This document shows positions 10,401-17,783 of a DNA stretch of 64,000 bases, piece after piece. Positions within the stretch are counted from its first letter, which is position 1. Each line of letters opens with the position of its first letter. Position numbers and translations under genes: made by a program. The stretch is taken from the NCBI GenBank assembly GCA_946411525.1, contig CAMKEI010000001.1, positions 149,104 to 213,103 on the forward strand. The letters run 5' to 3'. Source of the stretch: an uncultured Clostridia bacterium (lineage in GTDB: Bacteria > Bacillota > Clostridia > Christensenellales > Aristaeellaceae). The notes under the pieces were generated by a model that was not told the origin of the DNA, searched no databases, and saw only the letters and a program-made list of their open reading frames with translations.

Positions 10401-11540
10401 GGGATTGAATGCAGCCAGTGCCAGAAACAGGATGCAGGAACGTCTGTCAAATTCTTCTGATTTCAACAGAAGCCTGTAAATCATCCAGCATCCGGCAAGG
10501 TCGCACAGAGACGGAAGCAGTCTGAAGATGAGACGGGAAACCTGCTCGGATCCGCCTAAAAGGTGAGACAGGATTAAGTTCAGACCGAGTATATAGGTAT
10601 AAAGCGGCGGATAATCACAGAAGCTTGTCGCCTCATAAAATCCGGCCGGTCCGACAGACGCAAATGTGGATCCCCAGCTCAGGAAGCAGTTAACGTCAAC
10701 CATATAACCTTCCACAAGCCAGCTGATTAAGAGACGAAGTATGAATGAAATGATCAGAACTGCGAATGCCGCCGGGCCGGTATGTACCTGTTCGCGGGCA
10801 GGGAGTTTCTGTCTGCCATGTTCACGGCTGATCACATAAACGGCGAGAACGGCATAAATAAGACCGATTAACGCCAGCCAAATTCTGAAAGAGGCTGATG
10901 ATCCTGTCTCCGTTTCATCGCCTTTATAATCATCGTCGGTATCATCATAGAAATCCGCGACATACCACAGATCCGCGATTCCGTCATCCGGTACGCTTTC
11001 CGCCTTTTTTAGGGCAAGGCCGGCAAAACTCGCTTTTCCGGTGCTCATACCGCTGTATCCGCCAAGACGGGCGAAAACAGTCAGCAGATTCTGATCGGGA
11101 CCTGTTTCTCCGTAATACTCGATATATTCCCAGTCGCCTTCCGTATCGAAGCATCTGTCGCTGAAAGCATAGACGCCTTCAATGCTGAGATTTGCTCCGT
11201 GACCGCCTTCGACGTCTTCGGCACGGATGTATCCGCTGAGGCAATAAAGCGTATCCGGCTCAACCCTGACAGTCTGCGCAAACCGTGCGTCGTTTTCACC
11301 GATATTCTGAATCGACACGGCGAGCGGGTGCTCGTTATCCCCTTCTGAAAGGCTGAAAACAGAATAACCTGGTTCGGAAATATAAGCGTCCGTATACCAT
11401 TCGTCAGGAAGGCCGTCATCACCGATTTGTGAAAAGTCTGCGTTTGTCAGTAAATTCTCAGCGAACGCGCCGCAGTACAGGCATCCCGTCAGGATGATCA
11501 GAAACACAGACAGAGCAAACGCGGTTTTCTTCAGGAACAT
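7413..11540 (-). CDS. Large membrane protein with two GT-C glycosyltransferase modules, the second PMT-like
   Basis: Protein of 1375 residues with an unusual double architecture. An N-terminal signal or anchor (1-27, with a possible lipobox LTGC at 17-20) leads to a beta-rich carbohydrate-binding-like domain (about 30-180). After a membrane helix near 222 comes a first polytopic GT-C module (about 250-690) whose first outside loop has acidic motifs EGYMVDV and CDYPPLY. A second outside beta domain (about 765-910, discoidin-like by eye) precedes a second GT-C module (about 930-1375) with FDEIYHARTAYE and SHPPLGK, hallmarks of protein-O-mannosyltransferase (GT39). Both modules likely use lipid-linked sugars outside the membrane. 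Donor, acceptor and cooperation of the halves are unknown. It lies between yraN and comM in an otherwise housekeeping run. Confidence 0.85.
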   Translation of the reverse strand: MFLKKTAFALSVFLIILTGCLYCGAFAENLLTNADFSQIGDDGLPDEWYTDAYISEPGYSVFSLSEGDNEHPLAVSIQNIGENDARFAQTVRVEPDTLYCLSGYIRAEDVEGGHGANLSIEGVYAFSDRCFDTEGDWEYIEYYGETGPDQNLLTVFARLGGYSGMSTGKASFAGLALKKAESVPDDGIADLWYVADFYDDTDDDYKGDETETGSSASFRIWLALIGLIYAVLAVYVISREHGRQKLPAREQVHTGPAAFAVLIISFILRLLISWLVEGYMVDVNCFLSWGSTFASVGPAGFYEATSFCDYPPLYTYILGLNLILSHLLGGSEQVSRLIFRLLPSLCDLAGCWMIYRLLLKSEEFDRRSCILFLALAAFNPALILNSAAWGQMDSVLCLMLACVALLAEKGKWKAALPLYVASVLIKPQALMLGPLGLVYLVILWIRNPESRKSILSGTGISLLTLAAGVIPFSLHQKWDWLIQLYARTLASYPYATVNTANIYYLAGGNWSPANNPAHFAVPVILALLTSGYGAWWYYRSRGMKYRKAETAISFVFAAVFAVFGFLRASWALIGATAMVFAFVIVISPAVRSRDIRLLPWLGGLLFILLYVFGVKMHERYVFPALLLLASAWYLRRDRRILYLIILFTVTVFVNEGIVLDNSIRLGSQMGHLNSDTIWLADIISILNISGAVYGVWLGLELFLPEKSSACTDAAAGRRPEWAGDRRLHWKRKDTILLALITAAYTFISLITLGSTKAPQTGWSSSSASEQIIFDLGGQRDDVEILYFAQVSRNDFTFSSSKDGEHWGEEVWSQMDQGQCWKWKYVTESYDAGDGTRTYFNSNENNIVRFNGQYIRLTAQQLGLKLNEILFRTEEGTVLPVTISGRIGAEPGSELYSDPESLIDEQDSMEGLPAFPQTEETKNEKIQPSWWNSTYFDEIYHARTAYEFLHGSVPYETSHPPLGKVLMSICVAIFGMTPFGWRFAGAVAGVLMLPGMYLIVRQLTKKTWPAVTSCLLMALDCMHLTQTQIATIDSFPVLFIIFAYFFMLRFLQTDFIREKLSTSLISLGFSGLFMGLSIASKWIGIYAGAGLAVLFFWHCIRMIRMHNNTESFIKQSALSDMHGETSDAAAAVRRTLVICAWCFLFFIAVPLFLYLVSYIPYMAYSKRIHSLWDYISEVWRAQVGMFNYHSTPNLGMDHPFYSPWWEWPVIGKPMYYASQQYLPEDYPVHHSIFAFGNPVIWFGGLLALPVCLIRSVSNRRYVAPDTDLHWHIRPFRDDTHYVFLFVGLLAQYLPWVLVPRGTYIYHYFATLPFLMASVCLSLDVQNRRGERICIIFASLLIAAAAVFFIILFPYASGMNVSPEWLNIGRNILRIWY

Positions 11541-11559
11541 TCAGTATTGCGTCCTTTCG

Positions 11560-11928
11560 TTAACGGTAAAACATGTCTCCGGGCTGAAAAGCATTGGGAA
11601 TATGGATGACAGAGGATTGGGTGACTTCCGCTGCGTCAAATCGTACGGAACGGTTGAGCCAGCCTTTTCCTATCAGATACAGAGACGCGGCACGGGCAAT
11701 CCGCTGCTGCTTTTTCCGGTCGACCGCCAGGAGCCCGGCACCCGGAACGGCGTGAAGCCTGGTTTTGACCTCAATGAATACGATTGTATCCCGGTCAAGC
11801 ATAATCAGGTCGATTTCCCCCGCCTGATTTCTGTACCTCTGCTCAAGAAGCTTCATTCCGGCTTGTTCTTTCAGCCATTCCGCCGCCTTCTGCTCGCCGA
11901 TGAGCCCCGTCTCGTATGTCTTCTTCAT
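11560..11928 (-). CDS. yraN: YraN/UPF0102 family nuclease-like protein
   Basis: Small protein of 122 residues with a restriction-endonuclease-like fold: GEID around 37-40 and FIEVKTR around 51-57 supply the E-D-E-K active-site pattern. The family is widespread and usually follows rnhB, but its cellular role is not settled. The start is taken at the ATG at 11928 because it overlaps the rnhB stop as ATGA; a longer reading to 11967 would lie inside rnhB and adds residues foreign to the family. Confidence 0.9.
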   Translation of the reverse strand: MKKTYETGLIGEQKAAEWLKEQAGMKLLEQRYRNQAGEIDLIMLDRDTIVFIEVKTRLHAVPGAGLLAVDRKKQQRIARAASLYLIGKGWLNRSVRFDAAEVTQSSVIHIPNAFQPGDMFYR

Positions 11929-12536
11929 ACGAAATGTCCGATAAAACTTTTTCTGTGGAATGGACACGGACCGAATCGTTTCAGGGCGTCTGTATGCTCG
12001 CGTGTTCCATATCCTTTATTGCGGGCGAAGCCGTATTCGGGATAAAGCCTGTCCAGTTCAATCATCTGCCGGTCACGTGTAACCTTCGCGACGATACTGG
12101 CTGCCGCGATGGCATATGAAGAGGCGTCGCCCTTGATGATCGGAACTTCTTTTCCTTTCAGGCCGAGCCCGGTTACGGCGTCAATCAGGAAAATATCCGC
12201 GGGTACAGCGGCGGCGGCGATCCGCATTGCTTTTCGGGTTGCTTCCAGAATATTGATTTCGTCTATTTCCGCAGGCGATACTTCGCCGATCCCCACATAC
12301 AGCGCGTGCTCCATAATTTCATTAAAAACGATTTCGCGCCGGTGCTCACTGAGCTTTTTGCTGTCATCGATCCAGATCAGAAGAGGTTCATCGGGCATAA
12401 CGACACAGGCAGTTACCACATTGCCCGCAAGCGGTCCCCGTCCGACTTCATCCATGCCTGCCACGACCATTCCGCCTGATTTGTAAGGCAGATCAAATGC
12501 CAGCAGTTCTGAAGCATGATGTTCACGGTTGGTCAT
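11925..12536 (-). CDS. rnhB: Ribonuclease HII
   Basis: Removes ribonucleotides and RNA primers from RNA-DNA hybrids. The 203-residue protein has the type 2 RNase H signature GMDEVGRGPLAG, with the metal ligands Asp29 and Glu30, and IDDSKKLSE further on. It overlaps the end of rbgA by 14 nt and yraN by 4 nt, so the three are probably translationally coupled. The ATG at 12536 has GGAG about 10 nt upstream. The rbgA-rnhB-yraN order is the standard Bacillota arrangement. Confidence 0.96.
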   Translation of the reverse strand: MTNREHHASELLAFDLPYKSGGMVVAGMDEVGRGPLAGNVVTACVVMPDEPLLIWIDDSKKLSEHRREIVFNEIMEHALYVGIGEVSPAEIDEINILEATRKAMRIAAAAVPADIFLIDAVTGLGLKGKEVPIIKGDASSYAIAAASIVAKVTRDRQMIELDRLYPEYGFARNKGYGTREHTDALKRFGPCPFHRKSFIGHFV

Positions 12537-13413
12537 TCTTCACTGTCTCCCCTGTTCCGGCCGGAGGATACTCCAGCGTAATTCTGCCGAGTTTTCCGGC
12601 GCGGAATTCATCAAGCACCACGCTGAAGCATCGGTCATAATCGTATTGTGCGCCTTTCAGAAGCCAACCTCTTCCGGAACATACCGCGTTAAGCAGTTCT
12701 GTGCCTTTCAGCCCGGTATCCGTAATGTGATAGCGTTCCTTAACGATATCGGGGATTGTTTCGCAGAGTTCCTCAAGCAGGTGAATGGTCAGGTCTGCCT
12801 GATCCACCACGTCATCCTTGATGCATCCGATATAGCACAGCTTACGGGCGGCGGACTGATCGTCAAGTTTTGGCCAAAGCAGGCCGGGCGTGTCGAGCAG
12901 TTCAAGATACGGAGATACCTTCACCCACTGATTGCTCTTTGTCACGCCGGGTCTGTCGCCGGTCTGAGCGACAGACCGGCCGTAAAGCCGATTGATCAGC
13001 GTGCTTTTCCCGACATTGGGGATCCCGATAATCATGGCCCTGACGGTTTTGCGGACTCCCTTTTCGAGCGCTTTGTCAACGATATCCCTTGTAGCCCTGT
13101 CAATGATACCGATGGTTTCCTTTCCCCGCATTTTAACCGCGTTCGTCAGATATGCCTCAATACCATGATCATTCATATAACGAAGCCATTTTCGGTTCAG
13201 ATTCCCGTCGGCAAGGTCGGACTTGTTGAGAAACAGAAGACGTCGTTTTTGCAGAATCATTCTGTCAAGATCCGGATTTCTGCTGGAAACGGGAAGACGT
13301 GCGTCGCAGATTTCTATGATCAGATCAATACGCCTGATTTGTTCCTGCAGCAGCCGCTTCGTTTTTGCCATATGGCCCGGGTACCAGTTGATCAGATTGC
13401 TGTTTTCGCTCAT
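12523..13413 (-). CDS. rbgA: RbgA (YlqF), GTPase for late 50S ribosome assembly
   Basis: Circularly permuted GTPase of 296 residues that acts in maturation of the large ribosomal subunit. The G4 motif NKSD (63-66) precedes G1 GIPNVGKST (130-138) and G3 DTPG (174-177), the permuted order that defines the YlqF group. NINWYPGHM-like NLINWYPGHMAKTKR opens the protein. It is the first gene of the long minus-strand run ending in hslU; a promoter with TTGACT and TAATAT lies about 30 nt upstream. Confidence 0.96.
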   Translation of the reverse strand: MSENSNLINWYPGHMAKTKRLLQEQIRRIDLIIEICDARLPVSSRNPDLDRMILQKRRLLFLNKSDLADGNLNRKWLRYMNDHGIEAYLTNAVKMRGKETIGIIDRATRDIVDKALEKGVRKTVRAMIIGIPNVGKSTLINRLYGRSVAQTGDRPGVTKSNQWVKVSPYLELLDTPGLLWPKLDDQSAARKLCYIGCIKDDVVDQADLTIHLLEELCETIPDIVKERYHITDTGLKGTELLNAVCSGRGWLLKGAQYDYDRCFSVVLDEFRAGKLGRITLEYPPAGTGETVKNDQP

Positions 13414-13444
13414 GTTTCATCCTTTATGAAAAAATTTCTTCATT

Positions 13445-13473
13445 ATATTATTCAAAAAGCAGTCATCAGTCAA
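13445..13473 (-). promoter_or_regulatory. Sigma-A-type promoter of the rbgA-hslU run
   Basis: On the minus strand TTGACT (13473-13468) is followed 17 nt later by TAATAT (13450-13445), about 30 nt before the rbgA ATG. A TATAAT overlaps three bases downstream. No other clear promoter was noticed in the tightly packed genes that follow. Confidence 0.6.
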
Positions 13474-13516
13474 GGCGAACAAAACAGTCATATGTGCAAT
13501 CATGAGTGATCCGTTC

Positions 13517-13542
13517 AAAAAAGCGGCCGATCATTCGGCCGC
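13517..13542 (-). terminator. Intrinsic terminator overlapping the end of the DUF4230 gene
   Basis: Read on the minus strand, an 8-bp stem GCGGCCGA/TCGGCCGC closes a four-base loop and is followed by TTTTTT. The loop contains the TGA stop of the DUF4230 gene and the 5' stem arm encodes its last residues, so coding and termination share the same bases. Confidence 0.85.
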
Positions 13543-14154
13543 TGATTTTTCAGGAAGGAGGATTTCAAATTCATAATGGCTTTCCCCTGCATCTTCCAGC
13601 CACTGACAGACTGTTTCTTTAAATGCTTTGACGGTATCCTCCTGAATTTTCAGTGAGTGCTGTTCATCCGTGATATACTGTTCCCTGCATTTTAGACGCT
13701 GTTCAGCCAGCAGTGTTTCAACACTCTTGTCGATTGCTTTTGAAAACAGATTCCGCTTGTTGATTTCCAACGCTTCAATTCCGTCGTTGAGGATTTCCGC
13801 CTGCGGCAGCGAGAATATAATCCGGTCGCTGTCAACTGTCATCATGACGTCCCGGAGATTGATTCCGACGCTGGCGGTGTAACGGTAACGGATTGTCGTT
13901 GACCCGACGGTTCCAAGTATGATGACGCTGGTTTTTGCCTCAAGGATACTTTCCTCGTCTATTCGGGTCACTTCAAGACGCTGACTTGATTCCAGTTTCT
14001 GCTCAATGATTCTGCTTTGCGCTTTGATCTCGCCCGTAACACCGGGGATGATGGCACGATAGAGTTCCCTGGCATATGGAAGGAGAAGGATCACAAGAAT
14101 AATTACAAGCGTTCTGGAAACCAGTGACAAGAGCCATTTTCCTGTTTTTTTCAT
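13531..14154 (-). CDS. DUF4230 family membrane-anchored protein
   Basis: Protein of 207 residues. A membrane helix near the N-terminus (about 11-28, VSRTLVIILVILLLPYA) anchors a mostly extracytoplasmic domain with the pattern EESILEAKTSVIILGTVGSTTIRYRYTASVGINL typical of DUF4230, followed by a helical region (about 135-190). The family function is unknown. The ATG at 14154 has GAGG about 9 nt upstream, lying just past the stop of a 54-residue membrane peptide, so the two are likely coupled. Its last codons lie within the transcript terminator. Confidence 0.8.
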   Translation of the reverse strand: MKKTGKWLLSLVSRTLVIILVILLLPYARELYRAIIPGVTGEIKAQSRIIEQKLESSQRLEVTRIDEESILEAKTSVIILGTVGSTTIRYRYTASVGINLRDVMMTVDSDRIIFSLPQAEILNDGIEALEINKRNLFSKAIDKSVETLLAEQRLKCREQYITDEQHSLKIQEDTVKAFKETVCQWLEDAGESHYEFEILLPEKSAAE

Positions 14155-14167
14155 TTTTGTGACCTCA

Positions 14168-14332
14168 TCACACAGGCGTCAGCATGGCGAGAAACGGAAT
14201 TAGCAGGTACACAATCAGAAAATAAAGCACTGTAATCAGACCGATTCCCATCAGAATGACGGCGAACACCGGTAAATGGTGTTTTCTTTCACTGTGCGGA
14301 TGCGGTTCTCTTCGCCTGAAGAATCTTCTCAT
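14168..14332 (-). CDS. Small membrane protein of 54 residues
   Basis: Short reading frame starting MRRFFRRREPHPHSERKHH and continuing into one hydrophobic helix (about residues 21-50) that ends LTPV. The strongly basic front followed by a membrane helix is what a real single-pass peptide with its N-terminus inside looks like. An AGGA lies about 8 nt before the ATG, and the stop is 13 nt before the DUF4230 start. Not recognised as a named family; function unknown. Confidence 0.6.
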   Translation of the reverse strand: MRRFFRRREPHPHSERKHHLPVFAVILMGIGLITVLYFLIVYLLIPFLAMLTPV

Positions 14333-14368
14333 GTTTACTGTCCTGCTTTCTGTTAATTGACAGGATGA

Positions 14369-15052
14369 TCACAGCTGAAGCTCATCCATGTACCCTCTCA
14401 GCAGACGGTACAGGGGTGAAAGTACAGTGAAATCCTTCCGGACTTCATTGAGAATACGCGTACTGAAAGCCCACTGACGTACAGGATCATATCTGCTGAT
14501 ATACATTTCCTTTGCCGTATACCAGCGTTTAAGCCTGTCCGGGATTTCTGGAGGGATTTCCATCCGCTTGAAAAAAGAACCGCCCATAAACAGATTCCTA
14601 TCGGGAAGATTCATGTCGTCAATCAATGCCAGCGTTCCGAGCGGATTAGCTCTCATCCGCTTTCTGAAAAGATCCATCAGTTCTCTGTTTTCGCCCCAGA
14701 AGCCTAGTCCCCAGCTCAGACGGTCAGGACCGAACTCAAAGTAATACATCAGGCTTTTTTCGCGCGGCTCTCCTGCTCTGCGGAAAAGGAACCAGTGATG
14801 ATCCCTGTATGGGCTTTTATCCCGGGAAAACCGCGTATCCCTGTGTATTCTGGAAAGGCATTTATACGGGCGGATCTCCATCTGAGGGTCGATTTCCTTC
14901 ATAAATGGAGCAAGATCATCAATCATTTCGTAGAAAGGTGTCTGGACCGTTTCAACATAGCGGTCATGATTTTCATGAAAAAACGCCGGATTATTGTGGA
15001 ATTTCAGATCCATCAGGAACTGAACCGTTTCATCGGTAAAACCTGTAAACAA
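14369..15052 (-). CDS. DUF2461 family protein
   Basis: Protein of 227 residues matching the DUF2461 (TIGR02453) family by its RIHRDTRFSRDKSPYR motif and the YYFEFGPDRLSWGLGFW segment; no biochemical role is established. The TTG at 15052 is preferred: AGGAGG lies 5 nt before it, it gives the family-like opening (M)FTGFTDETVQFL, and it avoids overlapping the GH3 gene. An ATG at 15109 would add 19 residues and overlap GH3 by 26 nt. It belongs to the transcript GH3 - DUF2461 - 54-residue peptide - DUF4230. Confidence 0.85.
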   Translation of the reverse strand: MFTGFTDETVQFLMDLKFHNNPAFFHENHDRYVETVQTPFYEMIDDLAPFMKEIDPQMEIRPYKCLSRIHRDTRFSRDKSPYRDHHWFLFRRAGEPREKSLMYYFEFGPDRLSWGLGFWGENRELMDLFRKRMRANPLGTLALIDDMNLPDRNLFMGGSFFKRMEIPPEIPDRLKRWYTAKEMYISRYDPVRQWAFSTRILNEVRKDFTVLSPLYRLLRGYMDELQL

Positions 15053-15083
15053 GGCATCCTCCTGTTCAGACGAACCATATAAA

Positions 15084-17162
15084 TCAGACTTTGGTCTGTT
15101 TGATGACATACGGCGTGGAACCGGTCATGGAAACGCTTTGCTCGTCGGGCTGGCAAAATCCGACATACAGCGTATAGGACGCCGTTTTCTGTTCATCCCC
15201 CGTATCGGTAACAACTGTGTCTGTCAGAGGATCGAGATCTACTGAAACAGACTTCCGCTGCCCGGGATCCAGGCTAACCCGCCTGAAACCACACAGCCTG
15301 GGATGCAGAGGCGCAAAAGGACTGTCACAGGCGACGTAAACCTGGATGAGGGCGTCGCCGGCAATATGTCCCGAATTGGTAACTTCCGCAGTGACCGCAT
15401 TTCCTTCCAGAGACGCGCCTGTTACAACATAATTGGTGTAACTGAGTCCGTAACCGAAAGGATAAAGAGGTTTGCCTGAGAAGTACCTGTAAGTCCGGTT
15501 TTTCATGCTGTAATCTTCAAACGGGGGAAGATCATTCACGTCCTGATAGAAAGTGAGCGGCAGATGTCCGCTGAAATTCTTTTCACCAAACAGCAATCCG
15601 GCAAGCGCTGTACCGCCGGCCTGACCCGGATACCATGCAAATACTTTGGCGTTTCCGCCGGAAACGTTCAGGCTTGATCCGGCGGCGATAACGGTTACGA
15701 GTTTTTTAGCGCTCTTTTCAAGTACTGACATCAGCCTTCTCTGTGATTCCGGAACATTCAGGTCTTTTTTGTCTCCGCTGAAATATTCATTGCCGGTGTC
15801 GCCTTCTTCTCCCTCGAGTCCGGCATCGAGGCCTACGCATGCGATTGTCACATCCGCGATTTCAGCGTACATGGCTGCTTCCGCAAGTCGGTCGTCAGCC
15901 TGCGCCAGGTTGGATGTCCTGTCTTTGAACAGATGGCATCCGAGGCTGTACAGAACGCGGATTCCGTGCTTTTCACAATAGCTGCGCAATCCCTGGAGGA
16001 ATGTGACGTATCGGCTGCTTGTGCCGTTGTAGTTTCCTTCCAGCGCTGCAATGCTGTCAGCGTTGGGTCCGATGACCGCAATGGTCTTGATACTTCCTGC
16101 GTCCAGCGGGAGGAGCCCGTCGTTTTCCAGCAGAACCATACTCTTTTCCGCTGCTTCAAGCGCCAGGGCGGCGTGCTCGTCTGTATCGTTATCTGTAACA
16201 GGGATCCGGTTGTATTCGCAGTCGCTGTCGAACAGGCCGAGCATGAAACGGGTAGTAAAAAGGCGTTCACAGGCAGTTGTGATATCCTCTTCCGAAATCA
16301 GTCCTTCCTGCAGCGCTTCAAGAATATGAAGATATGTATTGCCGCAGTTCAGGTCACAGCCGTTTTTCAGTGCGAGGGCGGCGCTTTCCGGGGCGGTTGA
16401 GGTCACTTTGTGATTGACATGAAAATCGCGGATTGCCCAGCAGTCGCTGACGACATGGCCCTGAAAACCCCATTTGCCGCGAAGGGTTTCCTGCAGAAGC
16501 GTCCTGCTGCCGCAGGCAGGTTCTCCGTTTACCCGGTTGTAGGCACCCATGACGGATTCGACTTCTCCCTCCTGGACTGTCGCCCTGAAAGCAGGAAGAT
16601 AGGTTTCATTCAGATCCTTGGCATTTGCCCGGGCATCAAACTCATGGCGAAGCGCTTCGGGACCGGAATGCACGGCAAAATGTTTGCTGCAGGCGGCAAC
16701 CTTGAGATACTTGCCGCTTCCCTGCAGTCCGTGGATAAAACGTACGCCAAGCCGGGCAGTCAGATATGGATCCTCTCCGTAGGTTTCATGTCCCCTTCCC
16801 CAGCGCGGATCCCTGAAAATGTTGATGTTCGGGCTCCAGACTGTCAGCCCCTTATAAATATCCCGGTCGCCGTGACTGCTCTGCCCGTTGTATTTTGCAC
16901 GAGCTTCATCCGAGATGACGCTTGCGATCCTTTCCTGCAGTTCCTCATCAAACATGGCTGCCAGGCCGATAGCCTGAGGAAAAACCGTGGCGGTACCGGC
17001 CCGGGCGACGCCATGCAGTACTTCATTCCACCAGTTATAGGCAGGGATGCCGAGACGTTCGATTGCCGGCGCGTCATATTTCAGCTGGGAGGCTTTTTCC
17101 TCCAGAGTCATTCGGCTGACAAGTTCTCTGGCTCTGGATTTCGCTTCGGTTCTGTCCTTCAT
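15084..17162 (-). CDS. Glycoside hydrolase family 3, beta-glucosidase/beta-xylosidase type
   Basis: Cytoplasmic enzyme of 692 residues without signal peptide. The N-terminal barrel contains the nucleophile Asp240 in GHVVSDCWAI, with substrate-binding segments DPRWGRGHETYGEDPYL and CSKHFAVHSGPE. The alpha/beta sandwich (about 340-560) carries EGEEGDTGNEYF, probably with the acid/base Glu, and a fibronectin-III-like domain ends the protein. The WGRGHETYGEDPYL and SKHFAVHSGPE style resembles beta-xylosidase or beta-glucosidase members; exact sugar cannot be read. With no signal peptide it probably acts on imported oligosaccharides, though no transporter is adjacent. First gene of a four-gene transcript inserted between rplS and rbgA. 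Confidence 0.9.
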   Translation of the reverse strand: MKDRTEAKSRARELVSRMTLEEKASQLKYDAPAIERLGIPAYNWWNEVLHGVARAGTATVFPQAIGLAAMFDEELQERIASVISDEARAKYNGQSSHGDRDIYKGLTVWSPNINIFRDPRWGRGHETYGEDPYLTARLGVRFIHGLQGSGKYLKVAACSKHFAVHSGPEALRHEFDARANAKDLNETYLPAFRATVQEGEVESVMGAYNRVNGEPACGSRTLLQETLRGKWGFQGHVVSDCWAIRDFHVNHKVTSTAPESAALALKNGCDLNCGNTYLHILEALQEGLISEEDITTACERLFTTRFMLGLFDSDCEYNRIPVTDNDTDEHAALALEAAEKSMVLLENDGLLPLDAGSIKTIAVIGPNADSIAALEGNYNGTSSRYVTFLQGLRSYCEKHGIRVLYSLGCHLFKDRTSNLAQADDRLAEAAMYAEIADVTIACVGLDAGLEGEEGDTGNEYFSGDKKDLNVPESQRRLMSVLEKSAKKLVTVIAAGSSLNVSGGNAKVFAWYPGQAGGTALAGLLFGEKNFSGHLPLTFYQDVNDLPPFEDYSMKNRTYRYFSGKPLYPFGYGLSYTNYVVTGASLEGNAVTAEVTNSGHIAGDALIQVYVACDSPFAPLHPRLCGFRRVSLDPGQRKSVSVDLDPLTDTVVTDTGDEQKTASYTLYVGFCQPDEQSVSMTGSTPYVIKQTKV

Positions 17163-17244
17163 GGCACAATCCCCTTCTTTAGTCTTTATTTAATAATATT
17201 TCAACAATATTCGGGATGAATCCTTCTGGTGCAGCCGACGGGAT

Positions 17245-17277
17245 AAAAAAGACTGCTGCCCGAAGCAGCAGTCTTTT
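17245..17277 (-). terminator. Terminator after rplS
   Basis: Minus-strand stem AAAGACTGCTGC / GCAGCAGTCTTT with a short loop, followed by a T run; it sits 13 nt after the rplS stop and upstream of the GH3 gene, separating the two units. Confidence 0.85.
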
Positions 17278-17289
17278 GCAGTGCACAAA

Positions 17290-17640
17290 TCACACACGCT
17301 TGACTTCCTTGATCTTGGCCGCCTTGCCCTGACGTTCACGCAGATAGTACAGCTTCGCGCGGCGGACTTTACCACGGCGGATAACGTCTACATGATCCAC
17401 ACGGGGGGAATTGATCGGGAAAGTACGTTCTACGCCGATGCCGTAAGACATGCGGCGAACAGTGAACGTTTCACGGATGCCGCCGTTACGCTTGGCGATA
17501 ACAGTGCCCTCGAAAGCCTGCAGACGTTCGCGGTTGCCTTCAACAACCTTGACCCATACGCGTACGGTGTCGCCGACGTTGAACTGCGGCAGATCGCTGC
17601 GGATCTGTTTTGCTTCGATGGAACGGATGATTTCGTTCAT
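17290..17640 (-). CDS. rplS: Ribosomal protein L19
   Basis: Large-subunit protein at the 30S-50S interface. The 116 residues include [48 protein letters not shown] and the usual basic end. A GGAGG precedes the ATG. It is a single-gene unit with its own promoter and terminator; trmD and rpsP, the usual upstream neighbours, are not here. Confidence 0.98.
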   Translation of the reverse strand: MNEIIRSIEAKQIRSDLPQFNVGDTVRVWVKVVEGNRERLQAFEGTVIAKRNGGIRETFTVRRMSYGIGVERTFPINSPRVDHVDVIRRGKVRRAKLYYLRERQGKAAKIKEVKRV

Positions 17641-17735
17641 GGTTTGTGCCTCCTTCCCTCATAGACGTTCGTACTCCGGTGGCTCATCCGAACGGATGAA
17701 TCTTAACTTCCGGACAGAGGACCGTCCGCATAACA
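17641..17735 (-). promoter_or_regulatory. Structured 5' leader of rplS, candidate L19 leader
   Basis: The roughly 95-nt leader holds two hairpins: CGGAC/GTCCG (17711-17728) and the perfect 6-bp TCATCC/GGATGA with four-base loop (17684-17699). Bacillota often have an autoregulatory L19 leader RNA at this place; the match to that family is by position and hairpin content only. Confidence 0.4.
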
Positions 17736-17740
17736 TTAAT

Positions 17741-17769
17741 AATTTATCATAAATGATTCCCAGATGCAA
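17741..17769 (-). promoter_or_regulatory. Promoter of rplS
   Basis: Minus strand TTGCAT (17769-17764), 17-nt spacer, TAAATT (17746-17741). It lies just before the stop of the ATP-grasp gene's 3' flank and gives a leader of about 95 nt. Confidence 0.5.
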
Positions 17770-17783
17770 GCATTAATTATACC

